A stretch of DNA of 64,000 nt from Saprospiraceae bacterium (lineage in GTDB: Bacteria > Bacteroidota > Bacteroidia > Chitinophagales > Saprospiraceae). The stretch spans positions 1,983,501 to 2,047,500 of the forward strand of contig JAHCHX010000001.1 of the NCBI GenBank assembly GCA_026129545.1. Direction: 5' to 3'. Made by a program: the position numbers and the translations under genes. The notes under the pieces were generated by a model that was not told the DNA's origin, did not search any database, and worked only from the letters and a program-made list of their open reading frames with translations. Each line of letters opens with the position of its first letter. Position 1 is the stretch's first letter. Of the stretch, positions 9,544 through 18,307 are shown piece by piece.

Positions 9544-9776
9544 TTTTTTGTGTTTTTGTTATCTTCTTCCAACAATTTCCTGAGGTGGATTATCTCGTCC
9601 AAAATCGCGTCAATGTGCTCCTGGTGTTCTTTGTCGGTCATGCTTTTGATGGCCTCCCTATTTTTGGCGTAATAATCCAGCAGATAAAGGCAAAGCGCGT
9701 AGTCTCGTTCAAGTTATTCCCGTTCGCCTTGGGTCATTTGTTCGATTTTGTGCAAAAATAGGTTTTTTTGAAACAT
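9540..9776 (-). pseudogene. Small gene interrupted by an in-frame TAA
   Basis: Reading from an ATG at 9776 gives 20 codons, then TAA at 9716-9714, then 57 more codons in the same frame to a TGA at 9542-9540 that overlaps the next start. The second part (LERDYALCLYLLDYY..., then KEHQEHIDAILDEI) looks like genuine helical protein sequence, so this is either a recent nonsense mutation, a sequencing error, or a gene starting later at an internal Met (MTDKEHQ). It has no recognised family. Confidence 0.5.
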
Positions 9777-9789
9777 CTCACGCGGCGGG

Positions 9790-9841
9790 CGCTTGGTCAA
9801 AAGACATCCCGAGACTTCGGGAAGGCGGGGGAAGACCAAGC
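9790..9841. repeat. Nested inverted repeat in spacer
   Basis: Outer arms GCTTGGTC / GACCAAGC enclose an inner TCCCGA...TCGGGA palindrome. It forms a structured spacer upstream of the broken small gene. No T tract was seen, and the role is unknown. Confidence 0.45.
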
Positions 9842-9894
9842 AGGGCGAAAAAAAGTTGGTGTTACACAAATCACCAACTAAAGGTTGGCGGCAC

Positions 9895-9930
9895 AAAAAA
9901 GCGGCCTCCGCGTATGACACGGAAGCCACT
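9895..9930 (-). terminator. Intrinsic terminator of the T9SS propeller gene
   Basis: A 13-bp stem (9900-9912 with 9918-9930, three G-U pairs in the RNA) with a 5-nt loop, followed on the minus strand by a run of T. It lies 25 bp past the stop at 9956. Confidence 0.82.
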
Positions 9931-9955
9931 TTCATTTTGGGGAAAAGAAAAAACA

Positions 9956-12160
9956 TCACTTCGCCGCACGCACAAAACGCCCGATTCGACGCTCGCCTTT
10001 TTCGTTCAGGGCTTCGAGGCAATAAATGCCCGTAGGCCAGTCGGTCGGCAGTTCGAGCGTCAGCACACCGGCATTTGAAGTTGGTTTTTGATGGAATATT
10101 AGCCGTCCAAAAGTGTCCGTCACGCGGAGTTGAATTTGTTGGTTTTCCCAATCGGATATTTCCAGATAAATCACACTGGAAGCAGGATTGGGAAAAATAT
10201 GAATTTGCTTTTTCGATGAAAACATGTCGTCGGTGTTCACCAGCATCGGGTCGTAGCGAAATACTCCGGGATTGAAGAACTCGGAAAACCAGAGCCGGTT
10301 TTGGCTGTCCACGATAAAGGCATCCGGTTCATTGTAACTGAAATTTTGCCCGGGAAGCAGCATGAGCGGCATCAGTTCAGTCCAGGTGCCGCCGCGCAAT
10401 TCGGCTACAGTCGGGAGCAAACCGGGGCGGGGATAACCCACGTACATACCGCCAGCCTTGTCGAAAGCGACCCTCGATATCACATCGGAAGGCAAGCCTG
10501 AATTGGCGCTGTTGAGCGTAGTCCAGTTTTGACCATCGTAGCGGGCCAGGCCAGACTCCGTACAAGCCCAGATGGCGCCATCAGGCGCTTGGTCTATGTA
10601 ATAAACCTTGTTGCTGGGCAGCCCGGAGTTGCTGACGGTGAGGGATTCCCAGACAGCGCCGTTATAGCGAAGTATTCCGTTATAGGTGGTGGCAAACCAC
10701 GCCGTCCCGTCGGCTTCAAAAATTATTTTCCGAATATAACAATTGGTCAAAGGAGCATTCGCAGCAGAAAAGAATTGCCACTGTCCATCAGCGCTGTAAC
10801 GAGCTAAGCCGAAGAAGCCTTGCCCTGACAATAGCGCGAAGGAGAACCATTGGTCGCCGTTGGGCGCAGCGGCTGCGTTAACGACAAAATGGCCGGGGAA
10901 TTGGACAGCACAGGTGTCGAAAAAGGTCCATTCGCCGTTGACATAACGCAGTATTTCGCTATTTTCGAGACCAAACCACATCTGTCCGCCGGGAGCGGCC
11001 TGTACGCTGGTCACATTGCGATTGGTTGTGCCATAATTTGTAGGGTGGAATTGCTCCCAGGAATCGTCGTTTTTCAGGCGTGTGATATATCCTCCTTCGT
11101 AGGTGCCGAACCAGATGCTGCCGTCAGTGCCCTCGGCGATACCGTCGAACAGGATGCCATCGGGCGGGCCGGGCAAACCCAAACTCAATCCTTGCCATGT
11201 TTGACCGTCGAAGCGGGCCAACTGACAGGTGGTGTGCACCCATATACGTCCTGCCCCGTCCTCGACCGGTGCAATCTCTGAACTTTTAACACAACCGATT
11301 TCCTGCTCACGATAATGTGTCCAGGTGCCTTGCTTCAAGATGGAAACGGTGGAAGAAGTAGTCATAAAAAGCTGGCCTGCGCTACCGGCTGTCAGTTTTC
11401 TAAAAATCACCGGCGGAGTCATACCGATATTGGCAGGCGTAAGAGCTGACCAGGTCCCGGCTTCAAATTTAGCGAGCCGGATTGCGGTAAAAGGCGCTGT
11501 CCCCCCGACAGCCCAAAGGACCCCTTCCGTTGTAAATGCCACAGAAAATACGTTATTAAAAAGGGTAATTCCAGTATTGGCCGTGGTATAGGAAGTCCAG
11601 TTGCTGCCATCTTGAATAACGACCCCGCTACCAGTTGTGGCGAAATAGCGTTTTCCGTCGGGGCCGAAAGCCACATCCCAGACGTTGTTGGTCGGCAGTC
11701 CCGAATTGGAGGTATTCAATACCGACCAAGCGCCGTTCTTGAAAATCGCCACACCGTTGTCGGTAACAGCATACATACTGCTGTCGGGCGCGGCTTTCAT
11801 TTCGCGTATCAATGTAAAGGCGGACAACCCCATTTGCTCCGGTGTCCAGGTTTGTACGTTGACCCCGTCAAAACGACTGATGCCGTTGGCTTGAATCATC
11901 CACCAGTTTTCCGCGGCGTCTATGACGAGGTAAGTGATGGTGTCAGATGGCAAGGCCGAATTGGCGGTGTTCAGTACAGTGCGGTTGCCCAGCGTATCGA
12001 AACGCACGATGCCTGCACCGATGGTTCCTACGAGGATGTTGTTGCCTCGTGCCGCTTGGCAGGTCGGGTTGGGCGAAGGGGCGAAGTAGGCCCAGGTGTC
12101 GTTTTGGGCTTTGAGGGCGAGCGAAAGGCAGAGGATGAGAAAGGTGAAAGAATGTTTCAT
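9956..12160 (-). CDS. Secreted beta-propeller protein with T9SS sorting domain
   Basis: A 734-residue exported protein with signal peptide (MKHSFTFLILCLSLALKAQ). The body consists of repeated two-component-regulator-propeller units, seen as recurring phrases such as IWFGTYEGGYITRL, MWFGLENSEILRY, IWACTESGLARYDG and GLPSNKVYYIDQAPDG, giving one or two seven-bladed propellers. The last 75 residues are a type A T9SS C-terminal domain (IFPNPASSVIYLEI ... GIYCLEAL). It is probably a surface-anchored binding protein, not an enzyme; no catalytic residues are visible. It lies downstream of an HTCS regulator whose sensor domain has the same kind of propeller. Confidence 0.88.
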   Translation of the reverse strand: MKHSFTFLILCLSLALKAQNDTWAYFAPSPNPTCQAARGNNILVGTIGAGIVRFDTLGNRTVLNTANSALPSDTITYLVIDAAENWWMIQANGISRFDGVNVQTWTPEQMGLSAFTLIREMKAAPDSSMYAVTDNGVAIFKNGAWSVLNTSNSGLPTNNVWDVAFGPDGKRYFATTGSGVVIQDGSNWTSYTTANTGITLFNNVFSVAFTTEGVLWAVGGTAPFTAIRLAKFEAGTWSALTPANIGMTPPVIFRKLTAGSAGQLFMTTSSTVSILKQGTWTHYREQEIGCVKSSEIAPVEDGAGRIWVHTTCQLARFDGQTWQGLSLGLPGPPDGILFDGIAEGTDGSIWFGTYEGGYITRLKNDDSWEQFHPTNYGTTNRNVTSVQAAPGGQMWFGLENSEILRYVNGEWTFFDTCAVQFPGHFVVNAAAAPNGDQWFSFALLSGQGFFGLARYSADGQWQFFSAANAPLTNCYIRKIIFEADGTAWFATTYNGILRYNGAVWESLTVSNSGLPSNKVYYIDQAPDGAIWACTESGLARYDGQNWTTLNSANSGLPSDVISRVAFDKAGGMYVGYPRPGLLPTVAELRGGTWTELMPLMLLPGQNFSYNEPDAFIVDSQNRLWFSEFFNPGVFRYDPMLVNTDDMFSSKKQIHIFPNPASSVIYLEISDWENQQIQLRVTDTFGRLIFHQKPTSNAGVLTLELPTDWPTGIYCLEALNEKGERRIGRFVRAAK

Positions 12161-12182
12161 AGGCCAGATTTTGTGATGAAAT

Positions 12183-12287
12183 TATACCTTGATTCTTCGG
12201 GATTTGTCAGATGCTCATGATTGCTCTCCCAGATTTTGAACAGATTGCGATTGCAGCCATGCCCAGAACTTGGTGGCGCGAAGTATA
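12183..12287 (-). repeat. 105-bp dispersed repeat, copy 3
   Basis: Exactly 105 bp, from TATACTT to AGGTATA on the minus strand. Its AGGTATA end is 22 nt upstream of the propeller gene's ATG (12160), so it is oriented with the gene as in copies 1 and 2. The remainder of the 12161-12453 spacer shows no gene. Confidence 0.82.
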
Positions 12288-12453
12288 AATATGGCTCAAA
12301 TGTATTCCCCGGCCTATCCCCTCGAATTTAGTCAGGATTTCATAAACTTTAGTTCCGACAAAAAAAAGTGTGGGCATTGTTACATCAACGATGAAATAGT
12401 GCGCTGCAAGAGATTGAAAAACAGGTTCTTGTGTGTTGCGTGAATAAGAGATG

Positions 12454-15400
12454 CTACTGTTTGCGAGCATCACGCGGGCTTTCTCCAAACTCTTCCCGGT
12501 AGGCTTGAGAAAACCACGACAGGTTTTCAAAACCAACTTTCCATGCGACTTCGGAAACCGTCAAATCTGTCGTAGTCAAGAAATGTTTCGCCCGTAGCAG
12601 CCGGTAGCGGCGAATGTACAGACCAGTGGAAATGCCAGCCAGCGCTGTCAGTTTGCGGTGCAGCTGCACCCGGCTCATCGTCACGGCACGCGCCAAATGT
12701 TCAGACCTGAAATCTGTTTCATCCAAGTGCGTTTCGATGGCAGCATCCACTTTATTCAAAAAAGCCCGTTCGGTAGGGGGGAGCGGGTCGGGGGCTTCGG
12801 GTTCGGCGGGGCGATTTTGCCAGCGCAGTTGTTGCAAATGAAAATTGCGCAAACGGAATAACAATTCGGCTTTGTCAAAAGGCTTTACGAGGTAATCGTC
12901 CGCGCCTTTTGAAAGACCTTCGAGAATATCCGCCCGTGTAGATTTTGCCGTGAGCAACAAAATCGGGATGTGGCTCGTGCGTAAATCCGATTTGAGCGCT
13001 TCGGTCAGCGCAAAGCCATCCATGCCGGGCATCATCACGTCGCTGATAATCACGTCGGGCAATTTTTCCTGAGCGAGCGCGAGCCCCGTCGTTCCGTTCC
13101 GGGCAGTGACCACCTCCCACGCCGGGAGCAGGCAAGCGCGGATATAATCCAACACGTCGGCGTTGTCTTCTATGACCAACGCGAGCGGCTTGGCGCTTTC
13201 AGCCATTTCGTCGGCTTCTTTTAGCAGGCTGAGGGCAACAGGAGGAATGAGCATGGAGATTTGAGGCCCGGCTTCTGGTTCCGCGTTCCGCGTCACTGGC
13301 AGCCAAACCCGGAAAATGCTGCCGCGCCCGACTTTGCTGGCTACCTCGATACGACCGTGCAGTAGTGTGACAATTTCTTTCACCAGTGCCAGGCCGATAC
13401 CCGAACTTTCTTCTCCCCGCAAAGGCGCAGCGTTGCCCTGATAAAAGCGGTCGAAAATGTGCGGGATTTGTTCCGCGGGAATACCTGTGCCAGTGTCGCG
13501 CACTTCCAACAGCAGTTGTTCTCCCTGTCCCTGTTCCGTTACCGCTTTGGCAGTGACAAGCACGTTGCCATATTCTTCCGTAAATTTCAAGGCATTGGAA
13601 ATCAGGTTGCTGACAATGCGCTGCAATAATTCGGGGTCGAAATCCATCTCAAAAGACTCTGGGTCGGTATGGACCTGAAGTCCGATTTTTTGCGACACAG
13701 CGTACGAATGGAAGGCTTCTACGAATATGTGCAAGTGGTTCATCAGATCGCCGCGCAGCATCTGCACGGGCAAATTGCCTGCATCGAGTCGGGCGAGGGC
13801 CAACATTTGATTGACCAGCTCGAGCAATCGCTGCCCGTTGCGTCGGATGGGAGCTAAGGAGCGTTGTATGGCCGATTGCAGTTCCTGCGCGGTTTGACCC
13901 ATTTTTGTCTCCGCTTCCAATTCTCCTGCCATACCGAGAATCACCGTGAGCGGTGTGCGGAATTCGTGGGTGATGTTTGTGAAAAACTGGTTTTTGAAAT
14001 TGTCCAGTTCTTTCAGCCGTTCCGCTTCGCGCTTTTCCTCGCGGAGTTTTTGTTGCATGAGCAATTGCCGGTCGCGGTTGCGCAGCCAAAGCCGGGCAGC
14101 CAGCGCCATCAGGCCGGCGTACAAAAGCCAGGCTGGCCAGCTGCGATACCAGGGCGTGGCGATATGGATTCGCAGCTCGTAAGGCTGCTCGCTCCAGCGT
14201 CCGGTAGCGTCGCGGACTTTCAGGCGAAACACATAGTCGCCGCCATCGAGTGCAGTATAAGCCGCCACCAAATTGTCGGCATCGGCATTCACCCAATCGT
14301 CGTTCACGCCCACGAGTTGATAAGCAAACTGGTAGTCCGCTTGCCTAAAAAAGCCGAGCGCAGAGAACCCAATGGAAATGAAGTTTTCGTGCGAAGCAAG
14401 GCGTATCTCATTGGGAGTGAAAAGATTGCCCAAAAGAGGTTTTTCTTTGTCCAGAACTTTGAACCAGGCGGCGTAAGGACAGGGCGGCGACGTGTCAGCG
14501 CGAAGGGAATCAGGGTGAACAATGCTTATCCCTGCGCTGTGAGCTCGAAAACACAGCTTCCCATCGGTTAAGAACCCCATGACACTGCTGCCAGTCGGAA
14601 AAATTTTATACGTCTCGTCGTCAGGAGAGAACCGGACCAACCCTTTGGGACAATGAAACCAAACTGACCCGTCCTGATGAACAAGCAGACACCTGTTTCC
14701 ATTAAATCTGAAACCATTGGAAGCGTCGTACCTTTTTTGAATGCCCAGCTCCGGGTGCGCAACATCCAGCCAGCCCAGCTCCGTTGGGCTGATGCACCAC
14801 ATACGTCCTTTATTATCGGAGCAAAAATCCCGGATATCGGAAAAAATTTTGTCGGGTATATTTTGATAAGCAATACGATGAAATTGGCGGGTGCGTGCAT
14901 CGAAAATGACAAATCCGCCCGAAGCACGCGACCACACACGCCCCCATTGGTCAGTGGCACATACGTAAAATTCGTCCGATAATCCCGTCGCCCCTCCACC
15001 AACCACTTCCGGGGGATACACATCCGGTTTGCTATTACCCGGCTTAAAATGTATGAGAAACCCACGCATACCGCTAATCACTGCCCCACCGTCGGGCAGC
15101 GCCATGGAATTGAACCACCCCGCATCCGCAGGCAGTTGAAAGTCCATGGCCACGAAGCTGTTAGCGCCTTTTGGCAAAAGATATAGTTGCTCCATGTCGT
15201 TGGCCAGCAAACCCATAGATGTCAACTCCAGCACCGAGCCGTCCGTAGGTGTTCCCTTGTTTTGAGGGAAAGGAAGCTCCCGGATATTTTGCCTGACCGG
15301 GTCCAATGCCAGCACTCCCGGCTGGCCATATTTTTTCAGATAAGTCTCCTTCCCCTCGTTATCCGTCCTGATTTTTTTAATCTCGCCGGGAGGAGTAGGT

Positions 15401-16452
15401 ATGACGGGCACCTGATTTTTGAACCTGTCATAACGAAACAAACCTTGTTTGAAGCCCCAATAATTGCCCTTTTTATCCCGATAATGCAATGCAGCGTCTT
15501 TTTTTACAAGGACAAACTCTCCTTTCGAAATATCGAATCTGCAAATCCCGATTCCACTACCAACCCATATTGCAGCAGGGCCGTCATCGAGCAAACTATA
15601 AATTCTGTTGTTGCGATTGTTCAGGTCAAATTTGCCCGCATCGGGTAAATACTGCCGGAATTGACGGGTAGCCGGATTGAATTCGAGCAATCCGCCATTC
15701 CAGGTTCCGATATAGAGCCGCCCGTTGGCATGCGACAAGAGGCATATCATCGCATTAGAGACCTCTTCCAGCGCGACATTCGGAGATTCATACCTGAAAT
15801 ACTGCATGGTATTGGCGAACTTGTTCACCCGAATTAAGCCGTGTCTGGTCCCCGCCCAAATGATAGAGTCGTGCAGCGCGTCCTGCGTCACAGACATCAC
15901 GGTATTGGCAAGTGAAAAAATACCGGCGACCGGCAATTGCGACTGGGAGACCACAAATCGCTCTGCTTTTTTCTCACGGTGCATAAAACGTGTTAAGCCC
16001 ATCGAATTAAAATCTCCCCACCAGTCGCCTTGTCTGTCCTGAAAAATACATTCATTGCCTCTGTCCACTTCATTAGGGGGAAAATATTGGGTCGGGTCGA
16101 AACACTCCACAGCTTTGGTATGCAGGTTATACCAACAGATGCCCTCTCCGGAGCAGATCCAAAGTGTATTGGCGGCCGTATCAAAAACAAGGGCGGAGAT
16201 AGAGTTGAAAATCAGGTTTTCCTCCGGCTTAAAATAAACCTTCCGGGCGTGAAGGCCATCGAACCGGCACAGGCCATCCCAAGTACCAACCCAAAAGAAC
16301 CCCTCGTTGTCCTGTGCAATACTGCTTACTCCATCAAGCCCGGTTTCTTTACCAAATATTTCGGCATGGCGAAACTGGTGCTGCGCATGGAGCGTCATCG
16401 CAGCATTAAAAATCAGGCATACAGCAGGTATAAAATACGATGCGGGAGACAC
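12454..16452 (-). CDS. Hybrid two-component system regulator (HTCS): propeller sensor, kinase, receiver, AraC output
   Basis: A single 1332-residue signalling chain. Order: signal peptide (ends LHAQ); periplasmic propeller repeats to about residue 690 (EGFFWVGTWDGLCRFDG near the start); a Y_Y_Y-type domain (about 690-765); one membrane helix (about 770-790); HisKA with THEFRTPLT (about 827); HATPase_c with SNALKF (about 950) and DTGTGIP (about 987); receiver with IISDVMMPGMDG, whose Asp near 1137 would be phosphorylated; and an AraC-type HTH at the C-terminus. HTCS proteins usually sense oligosaccharides in the periplasm and activate nearby genes. Here the candidate target is the propeller gene downstream; no SusCD pair is visible in the window. 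Confidence 0.95.
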   Translation of the reverse strand: MSPASYFIPAVCLIFNAAMTLHAQHQFRHAEIFGKETGLDGVSSIAQDNEGFFWVGTWDGLCRFDGLHARKVYFKPEENLIFNSISALVFDTAANTLWICSGEGICWYNLHTKAVECFDPTQYFPPNEVDRGNECIFQDRQGDWWGDFNSMGLTRFMHREKKAERFVVSQSQLPVAGIFSLANTVMSVTQDALHDSIIWAGTRHGLIRVNKFANTMQYFRYESPNVALEEVSNAMICLLSHANGRLYIGTWNGGLLEFNPATRQFRQYLPDAGKFDLNNRNNRIYSLLDDGPAAIWVGSGIGICRFDISKGEFVLVKKDAALHYRDKKGNYWGFKQGLFRYDRFKNQVPVIPTPPGEIKKIRTDNEGKETYLKKYGQPGVLALDPVRQNIRELPFPQNKGTPTDGSVLELTSMGLLANDMEQLYLLPKGANSFVAMDFQLPADAGWFNSMALPDGGAVISGMRGFLIHFKPGNSKPDVYPPEVVGGGATGLSDEFYVCATDQWGRVWSRASGGFVIFDARTRQFHRIAYQNIPDKIFSDIRDFCSDNKGRMWCISPTELGWLDVAHPELGIQKRYDASNGFRFNGNRCLLVHQDGSVWFHCPKGLVRFSPDDETYKIFPTGSSVMGFLTDGKLCFRAHSAGISIVHPDSLRADTSPPCPYAAWFKVLDKEKPLLGNLFTPNEIRLASHENFISIGFSALGFFRQADYQFAYQLVGVNDDWVNADADNLVAAYTALDGGDYVFRLKVRDATGRWSEQPYELRIHIATPWYRSWPAWLLYAGLMALAARLWLRNRDRQLLMQQKLREEKREAERLKELDNFKNQFFTNITHEFRTPLTVILGMAGELEAETKMGQTAQELQSAIQRSLAPIRRNGQRLLELVNQMLALARLDAGNLPVQMLRGDLMNHLHIFVEAFHSYAVSQKIGLQVHTDPESFEMDFDPELLQRIVSNLISNALKFTEEYGNVLVTAKAVTEQGQGEQLLLEVRDTGTGIPAEQIPHIFDRFYQGNAAPLRGEESSGIGLALVKEIVTLLHGRIEVASKVGRGSIFRVWLPVTRNAEPEAGPQISMLIPPVALSLLKEADEMAESAKPLALVIEDNADVLDYIRACLLPAWEVVTARNGTTGLALAQEKLPDVIISDVMMPGMDGFALTEALKSDLRTSHIPILLLTAKSTRADILEGLSKGADDYLVKPFDKAELLFRLRNFHLQQLRWQNRPAEPEAPDPLPPTERAFLNKVDAAIETHLDETDFRSEHLARAVTMSRVQLHRKLTALAGISTGLYIRRYRLLRAKHFLTTTDLTVSEVAWKVGFENLSWFSQAYREEFGESPRDARKQ

Positions 16453-16533
16453 GGGAAATCTGGCGACTTGGTTAATGAGTTGTCACGGCAAGGATAACTA
16501 TTTTTGTAAAAAAACGGGAATAAAATGTTCTGT

Positions 16534-16575
16534 ACAAACAAAAAGCGGCCCGGTGTCCCACACACCGAGGCCGCT
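16534..16575 (-). terminator. Terminator at the end of the dcw cluster
   Basis: Stem AGCGGCC-CGGTGT (16544-16556) with ACACCG-A-GGCCGCT (16562-16575), one bulged A, followed on the minus strand by TTTTTGTTTGT. It lies about 110 bp past the ftsZ stop and closes the division gene run. Confidence 0.78.
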
Positions 16576-16604
16576 ACCACTTAGCAGAAATAATCTTTTT
16601 GAGG

Positions 16605-16681
16605 TTTCAAGGTTGCAGGGTTTCAAGGTTACAAGGTTGTCCCCAACCCTGAAACCATGAAACCTTGTAACCCTGCAACCT
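16605..16681. repeat. Imperfect inverted repeat after ftsZ
   Basis: Arms built from AAGGTT-type words (AGGTTGCAGGGTT at 16610-16622 and AACCCTGCAACCT at 16669-16681) fold into a long imperfect hairpin that begins immediately after the ftsZ stop. The arms themselves contain short internal repeats (TTTCAAGGTT, TTACAAGGTT). Confidence 0.65.
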
Positions 16682-16682
16682 T

Positions 16683-18179
16683 TTAATCCACATTATCGTG
16701 CAAATACGAATTCCCGCCCACGCGGATTTCGCCTTCTTCTTCGAGTGAAATGGTCCAGTTGGACATTTCGGGCTGCTCCGAATCAGGCACATCGTCGAGA
16801 TTGATGCTCTTGCGGAGGTAAGCCGGTTGATTTTCCAGTTCGATAATCGTCTGCGGCGAATTGAGTTTCACCACGTTGATGGGGCGGTTGAGCGCCTCTT
16901 GGCGGCGACGCTGCGCCTCTTCGATGCGGCGGCGGCGTTCTTCCGGCGATATTTCGTCGTCCTCCGGCTGGCGGAGGTAGGGGTCGCTGTTGACAGGTGT
17001 CGTGCGGCGGATTTTGTCCACCGTCTCCCGGATGTTGTCGAACTCGAATTCGAGCGCGCTGGCAGCCTTCTCGTCCACCGGGGCGTACGGCTCATCGGAC
17101 GTAATCGTAAAGAGAGAAGGCTGGTTCTTTTTTCCAGAAGCCTCATCGTCGAGGTGAACGACTTGGCGCTCGTGCGGATTGGCCTGACGCAGCGGCGTTA
17201 CTTGGCCGGGCACACGGCGCTCGCTCACCTCAAAGCCTGTGGCGATGATGGTGACGGCGAGTTTTTCGCCCAGACGCTCGTCGAAGCAGTTGCCCCAGAT
17301 GAGGTTGGCGTTTTCGCCCGCTTTTTCCTGCACAAATTGCGTAATTTCAAAAATCTCGTCCATCGTCGCCTCTTTCGCGCCGGAGGTGATATTGACCAGA
17401 ATGTTTTTCGCGCCGTAGATGTCGTTGTCCTCCAACAGCGGCGAACGCAGGGCTTCGTCGGCGGCGCGGAAGGCGCGGTTCTCACCTTCGATGCAGGCCG
17501 TGCCCATGATAGCGACGCCGGAGCCGCGCATCGTGGTGTTCACATCCTCGAAGTCCACGTTGACGTAGCCGGGCACGGTGATGATTTCGGCGATGCCTTT
17601 GGCGGCGGTGCAGAGGATGTTGTCCGCCTCGGCGAAAGCCGCCGAAATGCTGAGGTTGCCGAAGATGTCGCGCAGTTTGTCGTTGGAGATAATGACAAGG
17701 CAATCAACGTTTTTGCGCAATTCTTCCAAGCCTTCCATGCCGTTGCCGACACGGATTTTGCCCTCAAACGTGAAGGGTAAAGTGCAAATGCCGACGGTCA
17801 AAATGCCGAGTTCCTGAGCCGCTTTGGCGATGATGGGCGCCGCGCCGGTGCCGGTGCCGCCGCCCATGCCTGCGGTGATGAACACCATCTTGGTGCCGTC
17901 TTCGAGGAAACGTTTGATTTCGTCGAGGCTCTCGATGCAGGCTTGTTTGCCCACTGAGGGTTTGCTGCCCGCGCCGCGTCCTTCGGTGAGGAGTTGGCCG
18001 AGCGAGATTTTGGTCGGCACGGGGCTGAGATTCATGGCCTGTGCGTCGGTATTGCAAATGGCGTAGTCCACGCCAACGATGCCTTGTTTGTACATGTGGG
18101 TGACTGCGTTCGAACCGCCGCCGCCTACGCCGATGATTTTTATGATTGAAGGTTCATCCTTCGGAAGATCAAATAACAT
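16683..18179 (-). CDS. ftsZ: Cell division protein FtsZ
   Basis: Tubulin-like GTPase that forms the Z ring. The protein is 498 residues. GTP-binding glycine loop at 17-22 (GVGGGGSN region), tubulin signature GMGGGTGTGAAP at 104-115, and T7-loop region further on. After the globular core (to about 320) comes a long charged linker with an Arg/Glu-rich part (EERRRRIEEAQRRRQEAL). The conserved C-terminal peptide is recognisable as PAYLRKS about 35 residues before the end, the docking site for FtsA; a variable acidic tail follows. Last gene of the dcw cluster, 128 bp after ftsA. Confidence 0.98.
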   Translation of the reverse strand: MLFDLPKDEPSIIKIIGVGGGGSNAVTHMYKQGIVGVDYAICNTDAQAMNLSPVPTKISLGQLLTEGRGAGSKPSVGKQACIESLDEIKRFLEDGTKMVFITAGMGGGTGTGAAPIIAKAAQELGILTVGICTLPFTFEGKIRVGNGMEGLEELRKNVDCLVIISNDKLRDIFGNLSISAAFAEADNILCTAAKGIAEIITVPGYVNVDFEDVNTTMRGSGVAIMGTACIEGENRAFRAADEALRSPLLEDNDIYGAKNILVNITSGAKEATMDEIFEITQFVQEKAGENANLIWGNCFDERLGEKLAVTIIATGFEVSERRVPGQVTPLRQANPHERQVVHLDDEASGKKNQPSLFTITSDEPYAPVDEKAASALEFEFDNIRETVDKIRRTTPVNSDPYLRQPEDDEISPEERRRRIEEAQRRRQEALNRPINVVKLNSPQTIIELENQPAYLRKSINLDDVPDSEQPEMSNWTISLEEEGEIRVGGNSYLHDNVD

Positions 18180-18213
18180 GATATTTTGAATTTGAGTGAG
18201 TTATCAAATTTGA

Positions 18214-18307
18214 GTTGATGAGGGTTGATGAGGGTTTATGAAGGTTGATAAGCGTAGAGTGTGCCGCGTTTATCAACTCTTATAAACCTTTATCAACCTT
18301 CATCAAC
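18214..18307. repeat. dcw spacer hairpin element, copy 1 (core inverted)
   Basis: Arms made of GTTGATGAGG/GTTTATGAAGG units and their complements flank the core GCGTAGAGTGTGCCGCG, the reverse complement of the core in the other copies. It starts directly after the ftsA stop and takes up most of the ftsA-ftsZ spacer. Confidence 0.75.

Noticed and set aside
16827..17780. 317-aa plus-strand ORF opposite ftsZ
   Set aside because: Shadow frame of ftsZ; composition is rich in Val/Asp/Phe as expected from the antisense of an alanine/glutamate-rich gene.
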